Below the pieces are notes generated by a model, which saw nothing but the letters and a program-made list of their open reading frames with translations, had not been told where the DNA came from and ran no database searches. Below are positions 26,722 through 35,090 of a stretch of DNA of 64,000 nucleotides, one piece after another. The stretch is taken from assembly GCA_902615025.1 (NCBI GenBank), contig CACMNV010000001.1:1-64000 (forward strand), in the 5' to 3' direction. How positions within the stretch are numbered: the first letter of the stretch is position 1; each line of letters opens with the position of its first letter. Made by a program: the position numbers and the translations under genes. This DNA comes from an uncultured SAR116 cluster alpha proteobacterium. Its GTDB lineage: Bacteria > Pseudomonadota > Alphaproteobacteria > Puniceispirillales > Marisalimonadaceae.

Positions 26722-28374
26722 TCACTTTTCTGTAAAAGGTGGTGGTATAAAATATCTTGGTAATTCACCAATACTATTTATATCAATTTCCAATAAAACA
26801 GGGCCAGATAAATTAAATGCTTTTTTTAAAATATTTTCAAATTCACTTGAAGAATTTACAATTAAATATTTCATCTTAACAGTGTCTGCAAGCTCTTTGA
26901 AATTTGGAACTTGCAAGTCTGCAAAATTTCTTCTTCCTTCATATAGACTATCCTGAATATGTTTTATAACTCCATAACCTTTATCATTCATTACCATAAA
27001 AATTATATTGCTGTTGATTTCAACTGCTGTCCATAATTCCGAAACGTTTAACATAAACCCGCCATCACCACACATAGCAATTGATTTTACTTTTTCTTCT
27101 GTCGCTACAGAAGCACCAATTCCAAGGGACATCCCAGGGCCTATCCCTGCTCCAACTGGATAAATATTTTGATACCATTTTTGTACTGGCATTAACCTAT
27201 TTCCCCAAGTACTGTTTGAAATGGTTACATCCCTGACCCATCTAGCGTTTTTAGGTAAATTTTTCTCTATTATTTCAGGGAATTCTCCATAAATTTTAAG
27301 AAATTTTTTATAATCTATTTTAATTTCTTCTTTTAAAGATTTCACTTCATGTATCCAATTTTCATCTATATCTTTTATATCATGTAATCTTTCATATAGA
27401 TTTTCTAAAACCTTTTTTCCGTCACCTAAATGAAATATTTTTGAAGGATAAGTTCTATTTTCTGCATTTGGATCGATATCAATTTGTATAAGGTTATCAG
27501 GTAGTTTTAATGACATATCTTTAGTTTCATGTCCTCTTAATCTACTTCCAACAACAATCATTAAATCAAGAGAAGAATAAAATTTTTCAACTTTTGGAAT
27601 TGCATTGAATGAACCTAAACACATCTCATGATTTTCATCTATAACGCCTCTTCCTTGAGTACTTGTTATGACCGCAAAACCCAAATCAATAAACTTTTCA
27701 ACTTCAGAGGTAAGTTTTTTTCCACCATTACCAATCCATAATATTTTTCTTTTTGATTTTCTAATTTCTTCTTCGATAAGATCTAATGATTTCAAATTTC
27801 CTAAAGAGATATTTTTATCGTTGACAATTACTTTATTAAATATTTCTTTCCTATTAATAATTGTACGTTGAATATCTATTGGAACCTCAATTGATACTGG
27901 ACCTGTTGGAGGCGTCATAGCCTCTTCTAGAGCTTTTTCTAATACCTCTAAAACATTTTTAGATGATGATATTCTATAAGCATTTTTTGAAACAGATTTC
28001 ATCATTTCAAGTTGATTTGAAACATCATGAACAGTACCTTGATTTTTATCCAAATTTTCGGTAGCAGTTTGACCAGTTATATGAAGTAACGGAGTTCCTG
28101 CAAATCTTGCTTCAACAAGAGACCCTACAACATTTGCTGCACCGGGACCAGTACTTGTAATAACAACTCCTACTTTATCAGAAGATCTAGCAAAACCATC
28201 TGCCATATGACCTGCTCCCATTTCACCTCTTGCTGGCACAAATTTAATTAAATTTCTTTTTGCAATAGCATCCAAAATGGGAATATTATGGACTGAAACA
28301 ACACCAAAAACGGTCTTCAAATCATTTTCAAATAAAAAATCTGATATTAAGTCACCAACATTGTACTCATTCAT
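26722..28374 (-). CDS. Thiamine pyrophosphate enzyme, acetolactate synthase/decarboxylase family
   Basis: A 550-residue enzyme with the three-domain layout of the acetolactate synthase/benzoylformate decarboxylase group. Glu51 in PARGEMGAGHMADG is the cofactor-activating glutamate, and the TPP/Mg site runs from GDG (436-438) to ND (463-464). It lacks a small regulatory subunit neighbour and the N-terminus (VSVHNIPILDAI) is unlike biosynthetic IlvB, so a catabolic 2-oxoacid decarboxylase or lyase is more likely than valine biosynthesis. It has an AGAGGA ribosome site. Neighbours are a TSUP transporter downstream and a divergent multi-rhodanese gene 43 bases upstream, pointing weakly to sulfur compounds. 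Confidence 0.82.
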   Translation of the reverse strand: MNEYNVGDLISDFLFENDLKTVFGVVSVHNIPILDAIAKRNLIKFVPARGEMGAGHMADGFARSSDKVGVVITSTGPGAANVVGSLVEARFAGTPLLHITGQTATENLDKNQGTVHDVSNQLEMMKSVSKNAYRISSSKNVLEVLEKALEEAMTPPTGPVSIEVPIDIQRTIINRKEIFNKVIVNDKNISLGNLKSLDLIEEEIRKSKRKILWIGNGGKKLTSEVEKFIDLGFAVITSTQGRGVIDENHEMCLGSFNAIPKVEKFYSSLDLMIVVGSRLRGHETKDMSLKLPDNLIQIDIDPNAENRTYPSKIFHLGDGKKVLENLYERLHDIKDIDENWIHEVKSLKEEIKIDYKKFLKIYGEFPEIIEKNLPKNARWVRDVTISNSTWGNRLMPVQKWYQNIYPVGAGIGPGMSLGIGASVATEEKVKSIAMCGDGGFMLNVSELWTAVEINSNIIFMVMNDKGYGVIKHIQDSLYEGRRNFADLQVPNFKELADTVKMKYLIVNSSSEFENILKKAFNLSGPVLLEIDINSIGELPRYFIPPPFTEK

Positions 28375-28417
28375 TTTATCCTCTAATATGGAAAAAATTT
28401 AGATTATATTAAGTATA

Positions 28418-29974
28418 GTGAAAAAATATATTAAAGCAAAAGACGTTAAAAAATTATTTGCAGGTACATCTGAATTTTCTTTAATTGATATAAGAGAAAT
28501 TGGACAACATACAGATGGACATCCTTTTTTCTCAATTTCAATTCCATATAGTATTTTTGAAAGCAGGATTGTTGACTTAGTGCCGAGCAAAGAAACGTTA
28601 ATTATTTTAATGGATCACAATGACGGGTTATCTGAAATAGTTGAAGATATTACATTCAATCTTGGATATAGAAATATTCAAATTATGAAGAATGGAGTTT
28701 TTGGATGGAAAAAAGCTGGATTTTTTTTATTCAAAGGAATACATGTCCCAAGCAAAGCCTTTGGTGAATTAGTAGAGTTAAAAAAAAATACTCCTCATAT
28801 AAAAGCTTCAGAATTGAAAAAAAAAATAAACAAAAAAGATGATATTATTATTATTGACGGAAGACCTCTTGAAGAATTTAAAAAAATGAATATTCCAACA
28901 GGTGTATGTTGTCCTAATATGGAGATACCCTTAAGAATTCATAATCAGATTAATGATAAAACTGAAATAATCATCAATTGTGCTGGTAGAACTCGCTCAA
29001 TAATTGGAGCTCAAAATTTAATCAACTTTGGTATTAAAAATAAAGTTAGAGCTCTTGATAATGGGACTCAAGGTTGGATGTTATCTGGATACAAACTTGA
29101 AAATAATAAAACAGGAACATTAAATTTAGATAAAATTGAAACTCAAAAAAGTAAGTATAAAAATTCAGCAAATAAAATTATTAATAAGTTTAATTTAAAA
29201 AAAGTTAATCTTAGAACACTAAATTCTTTCCTCGAAGAAAAAACAAAAAATACTTTTATATTTAATGTAACTTCCAATCAAAATTTTTCCGAAAATAAAA
29301 TGTATTTAAAGCATGCGCCTGGCGGACAACTAATACAAGCTACTGACAGTTTTGTTGGAGTTTTCAATAGTAAAATTATTCTGATTGATGATGGAGAACT
29401 CTTACGTGCTTCATTGACAGCCTCTTGGCTGAAACAAATGGGTTTTAATGTTTATATTTTTGATGATGATATAAATTATTTAAAAAATTTTTTTGATCAG
29501 AAAAAAAAATTTATAATTCCAAAATCAAAAATCGTTGAAAATAATAATTTAATTGATTTTTTAAAATTGAATTTGTTAGATGTTAGAACAAGTCATGAAT
29601 TTAAAAAAACTCATATAAAAAGATCTAAGTGGATAAATAGAGCAAACTTAAGATTTCATAACTTTAATAGAAACAAAGATTTTTTGATAATTTATAATGA
29701 TTTATCGAAAGCAGAACTAATTTATAAAGACATTTCGTCTAAATATAAAACTTCAATATATTTTTATAAATTTGATCAAAATTCTAAACGAATAAGCGAT
29801 TTTTGTACAAAAAAAGAAACTTTTATCAAAAAAGAGGTTTGCATAGATTTTGTTTATCATACCTACAAAAGGCATCTTGGAAATAGATCTCATGCTTTGG
29901 CTTACATAAGTTGGGAAAAAGACTTATTAAATCATATGGATGAAGAAGAAATAAATAGATTTAAAGTTCTTTAA
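28418..29974 (+). CDS. Four-domain rhodanese-like protein
   Basis: A 518-residue protein made of four rhodanese-like units at about 1-105, 125-230, 260-355 and 370-470. Only the second has a loop cysteine (Cys188 in NCAGRTRS, a canonical sulfurtransferase loop); the other loops read MDHNDG, IDDGELLR and YNDLSKAE and cannot carry persulfide in the usual way. The C-terminal tail (about 475-518) is helical. Translation starts at GTG with no clear ribosome site. It converges on and overlaps by 14 bases the thiol-dioxygenase-like cupin gene, a pairing I recall from other proteobacteria. A role in moving sulfur from an organic thiol is inferred. Confidence 0.85.
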   Translation: MKKYIKAKDVKKLFAGTSEFSLIDIREIGQHTDGHPFFSISIPYSIFESRIVDLVPSKETLIILMDHNDGLSEIVEDITFNLGYRNIQIMKNGVFGWKKAGFFLFKGIHVPSKAFGELVELKKNTPHIKASELKKKINKKDDIIIIDGRPLEEFKKMNIPTGVCCPNMEIPLRIHNQINDKTEIIINCAGRTRSIIGAQNLINFGIKNKVRALDNGTQGWMLSGYKLENNKTGTLNLDKIETQKSKYKNSANKIINKFNLKKVNLRTLNSFLEEKTKNTFIFNVTSNQNFSENKMYLKHAPGGQLIQATDSFVGVFNSKIILIDDGELLRASLTASWLKQMGFNVYIFDDDINYLKNFFDQKKKFIIPKSKIVENNNLIDFLKLNLLDVRTSHEFKKTHIKRSKWINRANLRFHNFNRNKDFLIIYNDLSKAELIYKDISSKYKTSIYFYKFDQNSKRISDFCTKKETFIKKEVCIDFVYHTYKRHLGNRSHALAYISWEKDLLNHMDEEEINRFKVL

Positions 29975-30461
29975 TTTTTGACCTTTCTACATTATCTAAA
30001 TTTTTTCCCTCTATTCTAAGCAGTCTTACAGGCTGTTTTCTTATTGGTGAATGAACGTCGCCAACATTATAAAACTTAACATCACCTGGTTTCATTACAT
30101 ATTTTTTTATTTCTTTAACAAGCTTAATATCATTTTCTTGTTTTACTATTTCCCATTCTGTCATTTCTGTTTCTCCAGCAGCTTGACCATACACTGCCCA
30201 GCTTGATCCATGGTCATGAGGTGACCCATTAGCCTCTTGATTATACACATGACTACAAACACAAAACCCAAGCTCAGGATCTTCATAAAGAATTTCTCTC
30301 GGGTTTTGCTCATCTCTATCTTTTAAATTATTGTGAATAAAACTTTGATCCATTAATGCTTTTTGAACATAATAACAAACTTTATCTGATCCTTCTTGAA
30401 TGCCGTGATCTTCTAGAACACCCTTTATATCTTTAGCTAACTCATCTAATGAATATGGCAT
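29961..30461 (-). CDS. Cysteine dioxygenase-like cupin (thiol dioxygenase family)
   Basis: A 166-residue cupin. The iron-site pattern is clear: His82 and His84 in SPHDHGSSWAVYGQ, acidic residues at about 97-99, and a third His137 in GDVHSP. This arrangement, and the loop after the histidines, resembles cysteine and 3-mercaptopropionate dioxygenases, which oxidise thiols to sulfinates with O2. The alternative is an unrelated cupin with a structural metal. It is the last gene of the minus-strand operon that starts at 38076 and overlaps the rhodanese gene tail to tail. Confidence 0.75.
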   Translation of the reverse strand: MPYSLDELAKDIKGVLEDHGIQEGSDKVCYYVQKALMDQSFIHNNLKDRDEQNPREILYEDPELGFCVCSHVYNQEANGSPHDHGSSWAVYGQAAGETEMTEWEIVKQENDIKLVKEIKKYVMKPGDVKFYNVGDVHSPIRKQPVRLLRIEGKNLDNVERSKIKEL

Positions 30462-30477
30462 AAAAGCCTCCTTATAA

Positions 30478-31392
30478 TTATAATCCCCATTTCATAGCAA
30501 TTAAATCATAATGATTTGCTAAATCTAACAAACCTTTTTTTGTATCGTCATCTAAACTTGGGATTGGATGACGGCAAACATCTGATTTGATTACTCCGCC
30601 TTCTTTAAATACTGTTTTGGTAGCTCTAAATCCACATTGTCTATTTTCGTAATTTATGAGTGGAAGTACTCTATTATATTCATTCTCTGCTTCTTTTTTA
30701 TTTCCTTTAATATAATTTTTAACCAAGGGTCCAATCAAATCAGGCAACATAGCTGAACTCATATTTCCTTTTGCACCAGCTTCTAAATCTGCAAATAATG
30801 TTATTCCTTCTTCACCATCAAATGGACCTTCTATAGCATTCCCTCCCTTATCAATTAATGCCCTAAGTTTATTTGCTGCTTGCGCGCACTCTATTTTAAA
30901 ACACTTAACATGTTCTATTTCTTTTGCCATTTTTACTAGAAGTTCAACTGAAAGATCAACTCCAGATAAAGGAGCATCTTGAACCATTATCGTTATTCCA
31001 GCTTCATTGACTTTTCTGAATTGTTCTAAAGTTTGGATAGCATTTCCTTTTAACAAAGCACCGTGATATGGAGGCATCATCATAACCATATTTGCTCCAA
31101 TATCTTTTGCAAACTTAGCTCGTTTAAAAACAATATCAGTAGAAAAATGACTTATCGTTACAATTATTGGTACTCTTCCAGCAACATGATCAATACAAAG
31201 TTTTGTTAAAATTTCTCTTTCATTGTCAGATAACAAAAATTGTTCTGAGTAATTTGCTAAAATACAAATACCGTCAACTTTTTGATCAATCATGCAATCT
31301 AAAACTCTTTTCATTCCCTCAAGATCTAGATCTTCATTTTCTTTAAATGGAGTTGGTGCAACTGGCCAGCATCCAGTGAAGTTATTATTCAT
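30478..31392 (-). CDS. DapA/NAL superfamily lyase, resembling L-2-keto-3-deoxyarabonate dehydratase
   Basis: A TIM-barrel Schiff-base enzyme of 304 residues. Lys166 in CFKIE is the expected catalytic lysine. The usual GTTGE loop of dihydrodipicolinate synthase is replaced by ANYSEQ at 46-51, and features such as VQDAPLSG and EGPFDGEEG match L-2-keto-3-deoxyarabonate dehydratases as I remember them. Biosynthetic DapA is therefore unlikely. The start at 31392 has a GAGAGG ribosome site; an in-frame codon at 31422 adds ten residues and has none. No sugar-acid dehydratase or dehydrogenase accompanies it, so the true substrate may be another 2-oxo acid. Confidence 0.75.
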   Translation of the reverse strand: MNNNFTGCWPVAPTPFKENEDLDLEGMKRVLDCMIDQKVDGICILANYSEQFLLSDNEREILTKLCIDHVAGRVPIIVTISHFSTDIVFKRAKFAKDIGANMVMMMPPYHGALLKGNAIQTLEQFRKVNEAGITIMVQDAPLSGVDLSVELLVKMAKEIEHVKCFKIECAQAANKLRALIDKGGNAIEGPFDGEEGITLFADLEAGAKGNMSSAMLPDLIGPLVKNYIKGNKKEAENEYNRVLPLINYENRQCGFRATKTVFKEGGVIKSDVCRHPIPSLDDDTKKGLLDLANHYDLIAMKWGL

Positions 31393-31422
31393 AAAACCTC
31401 TCTCATGCTTAAAGAGTACCAA

Positions 31423-32988
31423 TTATAAATTATTTTTCCAAGTATCATTTGTAATACCTTCTGTTCTTAAGGTATGCTTTATAATTTTACCTGTTTGTGT
31501 TTTTGGAAAATTGCTCATAACACGCAAATATAAAGGTACTGCAAATTTAGCTAAATCAACACTTACTTTTTTTATCCATTTAGAGTATTCAATTTTTGAT
31601 CCTTTAATTATCATTAAAGCAACCATAACCTCATCTTCTTGTCCATGGTCTTTTGCAGGTACTGCATATGCTGCAGCTTCAGCAATTTGAGGGATTTTCA
31701 AAAAAGCTTGTTCAACCTCATATGATGATATATTTTCACCTCTTCTTCTTATGCAATCTTTCATTCTGTCAACAAATATTAATTGATTTTTTTTATTAAA
31801 AAAACCTGCATCACCAGTATGAAACCAAAAATTTCTGTAAGCTTCAAAAGATTTATCTGGCATACCTAAATAACCTTGCATGAATCCAAATGATATTTTT
31901 GGTCTAACCATTATTTCACCAATAAAACCATTTTTTAATTTCTCATCTGTATTAGTGTCACGTACCTCTACATCAAAATATTTGGAATACACTTCTCCGC
32001 ATGTTCCATTACCCTTTTTTCCTAATTTTCCATAAACAGGAATATTAACTTCTGTCATGCCATATAAAGGCAACACTTCTTTAACACTAAATCGTTTTCT
32101 AAAGATATTTTCAGGCTCCTTTGGCAAAGGAGCAGAACCAATTACTTTTAACTTATGTTTTTTGTCAAATTTAGTTGGTGATTGTGCTACTACAAAAGCA
32201 GCAACTGCTCCTAACATATTCGTATGAGTAATCTTATAATTTATTATATCATTTAACCAATTACTAGCTGAAAACTTCCCTCTTATGACAGCCTTTGTTC
32301 TATTTATTATACAGGCTAGGAGTTGCATAAATAATCCATTTGCATGAAATAAGGGTAAACAAATATAAAAAATGTCTTTTTTGCCTAAAATATAATTTTC
32401 AATTGTACCAATAGCAAATAAAACACAATGAGCATTTGGCATAATTACACCTTTTGCTGGACCAGAAGTTCCGCTTGTAAACATTACACATGAAATATCT
32501 TCCATCTTAGATTTGTAAATTTCAGAAATTAATAATTCTTTTGATAAAAGAAATTTATCTTGATTTAAAATATTTAAATTATTTTTACCCCAATTTATTT
32601 TTTTGAAGTACTTGAAATATATATTTTCTGTTATGATTAATTTTGGTTTAGAGATTTCAATTTGATGTCTTAATACATCTCCTCTTAAAGCTGTATTAAG
32701 TGCAACAAATGTAATTCCAAGAAAAGACGCTCCTAACCATACTGGAATAAAGATCTTTGGGTTATCAATCATAACTACTATTGAGTCACCATTTGTTAAA
32801 CCATTCTTTTTTAATCTAAAAGAAGCTTTAAGACCCTTTGATAAAATATCTTCATAAGTCCACTTTTCATTATCAATGAATTCAATAATGTTAAATTTTG
32901 GGAATTTTTTAGCTTGCTTTAATATTAAATCTGAAATAATCCAATTTTTATGATCGTTTAATTTTAATTCATTAAAACAATTACTCAT
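31423..32988 (-). CDS. AMP-forming acyl-CoA synthetase (CaiC-like)
   Basis: Adenylate-forming ligase of 521 residues that activates a carboxylate to its CoA thioester. Motifs: phosphate loop FTSGTSGPAKG, LYGMTEVN, HTGDAGFF, the hinge/A8 block DRMKDCIRRRGENIS, and the C-terminal catalytic lysine in TQTGKIIKH. The arginine-rich hinge is reminiscent of crotonobetaine/carnitine-CoA ligase types. It overlaps the upstream hydrolase gene by one base (TAATG) and lies 30 bases before the DapA-family gene. Confidence 0.88.
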   Translation of the reverse strand: MSNCFNELKLNDHKNWIISDLILKQAKKFPKFNIIEFIDNEKWTYEDILSKGLKASFRLKKNGLTNGDSIVVMIDNPKIFIPVWLGASFLGITFVALNTALRGDVLRHQIEISKPKLIITENIYFKYFKKINWGKNNLNILNQDKFLLSKELLISEIYKSKMEDISCVMFTSGTSGPAKGVIMPNAHCVLFAIGTIENYILGKKDIFYICLPLFHANGLFMQLLACIINRTKAVIRGKFSASNWLNDIINYKITHTNMLGAVAAFVVAQSPTKFDKKHKLKVIGSAPLPKEPENIFRKRFSVKEVLPLYGMTEVNIPVYGKLGKKGNGTCGEVYSKYFDVEVRDTNTDEKLKNGFIGEIMVRPKISFGFMQGYLGMPDKSFEAYRNFWFHTGDAGFFNKKNQLIFVDRMKDCIRRRGENISSYEVEQAFLKIPQIAEAAAYAVPAKDHGQEDEVMVALMIIKGSKIEYSKWIKKVSVDLAKFAVPLYLRVMSNFPKTQTGKIIKHTLRTEGITNDTWKNNL

Positions 32989-33785
32989 TATTTCAAAGTA
33001 TTTAGATATTTTTTAATAAGTGCGTTAAGCTCCTTTGGTTTTTCTATTGGTAGAAAATGACCACATTCTAGAATTTTATAATCACACTGCTTTATAATTT
33101 CGACCATTTGAAGACCTTTTTTTAAAGGTGTCATCATATCAAATTTTGCTAAAACAGCTAAACAATTTATATTTATTGTTGAAGCAGCTTGCTTGCCATT
33201 ATTGTATGAATTACATGATTTTAAATCCTTTGATAAAACTGAAGAATCATTCATTTTCATTACTGCATTACCTTCAGCTAAATGATTATGCCCAGGCCAA
33301 TCCGATATAGAAAAAGAGCCATAATTATCCTGTCCCCAAGTAACCATAAGATCATATGCCTTTTCAGGATTGTCAATTGAAGTATCAATTAAGAAATCAT
33401 TTACAGGAATTGACATTGCACCAGCTACAAATACTAAACCCCTTACGAATTCGGGTTTTTTTTCTGCTAATTCAAGTATAGTTAAACATCCCTGTGAATG
33501 ACCAATAAAAGTAGCTTTTTCAATCTTAAGAAAAGCTAACAATTCGACAAGCCATAACATATCTTCTTCAATTGAAATAGTTTGATTACCTTCTGAAAAG
33601 CCATGACCAGGAAAATCAGGAGCTATTACGTTATACCCTTGACTAACAAAATATCTAATTTGTTGAGTAAATGAATAATGATTTTGTCCAGCTCCATGAA
33701 CAAAACATAATGTCTCATTATCTTTAACTAAATTTAGACCTCCAGTTGAAAAATAAACTTTATTACCTTTGAAATTTGTATACAT
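32988..33785 (-). CDS. Alpha/beta hydrolase
   Basis: A 265-residue alpha/beta-hydrolase with an oxyanion segment FVHGAGQNHY, nucleophile Ser97 in GHSQGC, a probable acid in LAKFDMMTPL and His243 in CGHFLP. Members cleave esters, thioesters or C-C bonds. Its ATG follows directly after the MetY stop codon and its end overlaps the next ligase gene, so it is an integral operon member. Thioesterase or ester hydrolase activity on a CoA-ligase substrate is plausible but not shown. Confidence 0.88.
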   Translation of the reverse strand: MYTNFKGNKVYFSTGGLNLVKDNETLCFVHGAGQNHYSFTQQIRYFVSQGYNVIAPDFPGHGFSEGNQTISIEEDMLWLVELLAFLKIEKATFIGHSQGCLTILELAEKKPEFVRGLVFVAGAMSIPVNDFLIDTSIDNPEKAYDLMVTWGQDNYGSFSISDWPGHNHLAEGNAVMKMNDSSVLSKDLKSCNSYNNGKQAASTININCLAVLAKFDMMTPLKKGLQMVEIIKQCDYKILECGHFLPIEKPKELNALIKKYLNTLK

Positions 33786-35090
33786 TTAACATTTATTACT
33801 TGAGATTTTTGCAGCAGCTTTAAAGCCTTTTTCAAAATCAATTTTGATATCTTCAATATCTTCTAGACCAACAGATAGTCTTATCATGTCATCAGTTAAC
33901 CCAGACATCTTCATTGCTTCTGAGCTTAAATGCGAATGTGTTGTACTTCCAGGATGAATAAGTAATGTTTTTGCATCACCAACATTTGCCAAATGAGAAG
34001 AAAGCTTAACATTTTCAATAAATGCTTTGCCCGCATCTCTTCCGCCTTTAATGCCAAATACAATAATTGATCCTGAACCTAATGGTAAAATTTTTTTCGC
34101 AATTTTATGATCTGGGTGATCTTCTAAATCTGGATGTCTTAACCAAGATACAGATTCATTTTCTTTTAAAAATTTTAGCATCATTTTTGTGTTTTCTATA
34201 TGCTTTTTCATTCTAAGTGAGAGGGTTTCTATTCCTTGTAAAATATAAAAAGCGTTATTTGGAGATAATGACGGTCCAAAATTATACATGCCTTCAGCTC
34301 TAATTTTAGCAGTTAGTGCAGATGGACCAAATTCTTCCCAGAAACTTATTCCATTAAGAGCAAAGTGAGACCCAGATATTGTTGGAAATTTTTCTTTATT
34401 TCCCCAATCAAAGTTCCCTCCATTTACTAAGGCACCTCCAATAGCGATGCCGTGTCCTCCTATCCATTTTGTTAATGAGTGTATAACAATATTTGCTCCA
34501 TGTGATATAGGCTTCATTAAATATGGAGTATTGAATGTTGCATCTATTGCTAATGGGACATTTTTTTTCTTACAAATTTTTGCTACCTCAGGCACGTTCA
34601 TTACATCTAAACCAGGATTTCCAATCACCTCTCCAAATACAAGTTTAGTATTTGGTTTTATTGATTTTTCAATTTCTTCTAAGTTATTTGGGTTCACAAA
34701 ATCTGTTTCAATTCCAAACCTTGTCATTGTATGCTGAAGTAAATTAATGTTAGCACCATACATTTTATTTGATGCTACGATATGATCTCCACTTGAACAT
34801 ATTGCTGATACAACTAAATGCATTGCAGCCATTCCACTTGAGCAAGCAATGCAACTAACACCTCCATCCAGAGATGCTAACCTCTGCTCTAAAGTCGCTA
34901 TTGTTGGGTTTGAAATTCTTGTATATAAATGCCCCCCTACTTCCATGTTATATAGTGCAGCAGCTTCATCAGTATCCTTAAACACATAAGACGTTGTTTG
35001 ATAAATAGGAACAGCTCTTGACCCAGTTTCCTTGTCTGGTACATGTCCAGAATGTAAAGACATAGTATCGAATCTATATTTTTCGCTCAT
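33786..35090 (-). CDS. metY: O-acetylhomoserine (thiol)-lyase family enzyme MetY
   Basis: PLP enzyme of the Cys/Met metabolism family, 434 residues. The cofactor lysine is Lys208 in HSLTKWIGGHG, and the family N-terminus (TMSLHSGHVPDKETGSRAVPIYQ) plus GPSLSPNNAFYILQGIETL point to O-acetylhomoserine sulfhydrylase rather than cystathionine synthase. It can make homocysteine from sulfide or methionine from methanethiol. A GAGGAAAA ribosome site lies inside the end of the upstream ligase gene, which it overlaps by 17 bases. Its presence inside a catabolic-looking operon is unusual. A second MetY-type domain occurs at 61427-63214. Confidence 0.9.
   Translation of the reverse strand: MSEKYRFDTMSLHSGHVPDKETGSRAVPIYQTTSYVFKDTDEAAALYNMEVGGHLYTRISNPTIATLEQRLASLDGGVSCIACSSGMAAMHLVVSAICSSGDHIVASNKMYGANINLLQHTMTRFGIETDFVNPNNLEEIEKSIKPNTKLVFGEVIGNPGLDVMNVPEVAKICKKKNVPLAIDATFNTPYLMKPISHGANIVIHSLTKWIGGHGIAIGGALVNGGNFDWGNKEKFPTISGSHFALNGISFWEEFGPSALTAKIRAEGMYNFGPSLSPNNAFYILQGIETLSLRMKKHIENTKMMLKFLKENESVSWLRHPDLEDHPDHKIAKKILPLGSGSIIVFGIKGGRDAGKAFIENVKLSSHLANVGDAKTLLIHPGSTTHSHLSSEAMKMSGLTDDMIRLSVGLEDIEDIKIDFEKGFKAAAKISSNKC

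Noticed and set aside
26722..28374. TPP enzyme as sulfoacetaldehyde acetyltransferase (Xsc) next to TauE
   Set aside because: The N-terminal third does not match the Xsc sequence pattern, and no phosphotransacetylase or taurine genes are present, so only a general TPP enzyme call is justified.
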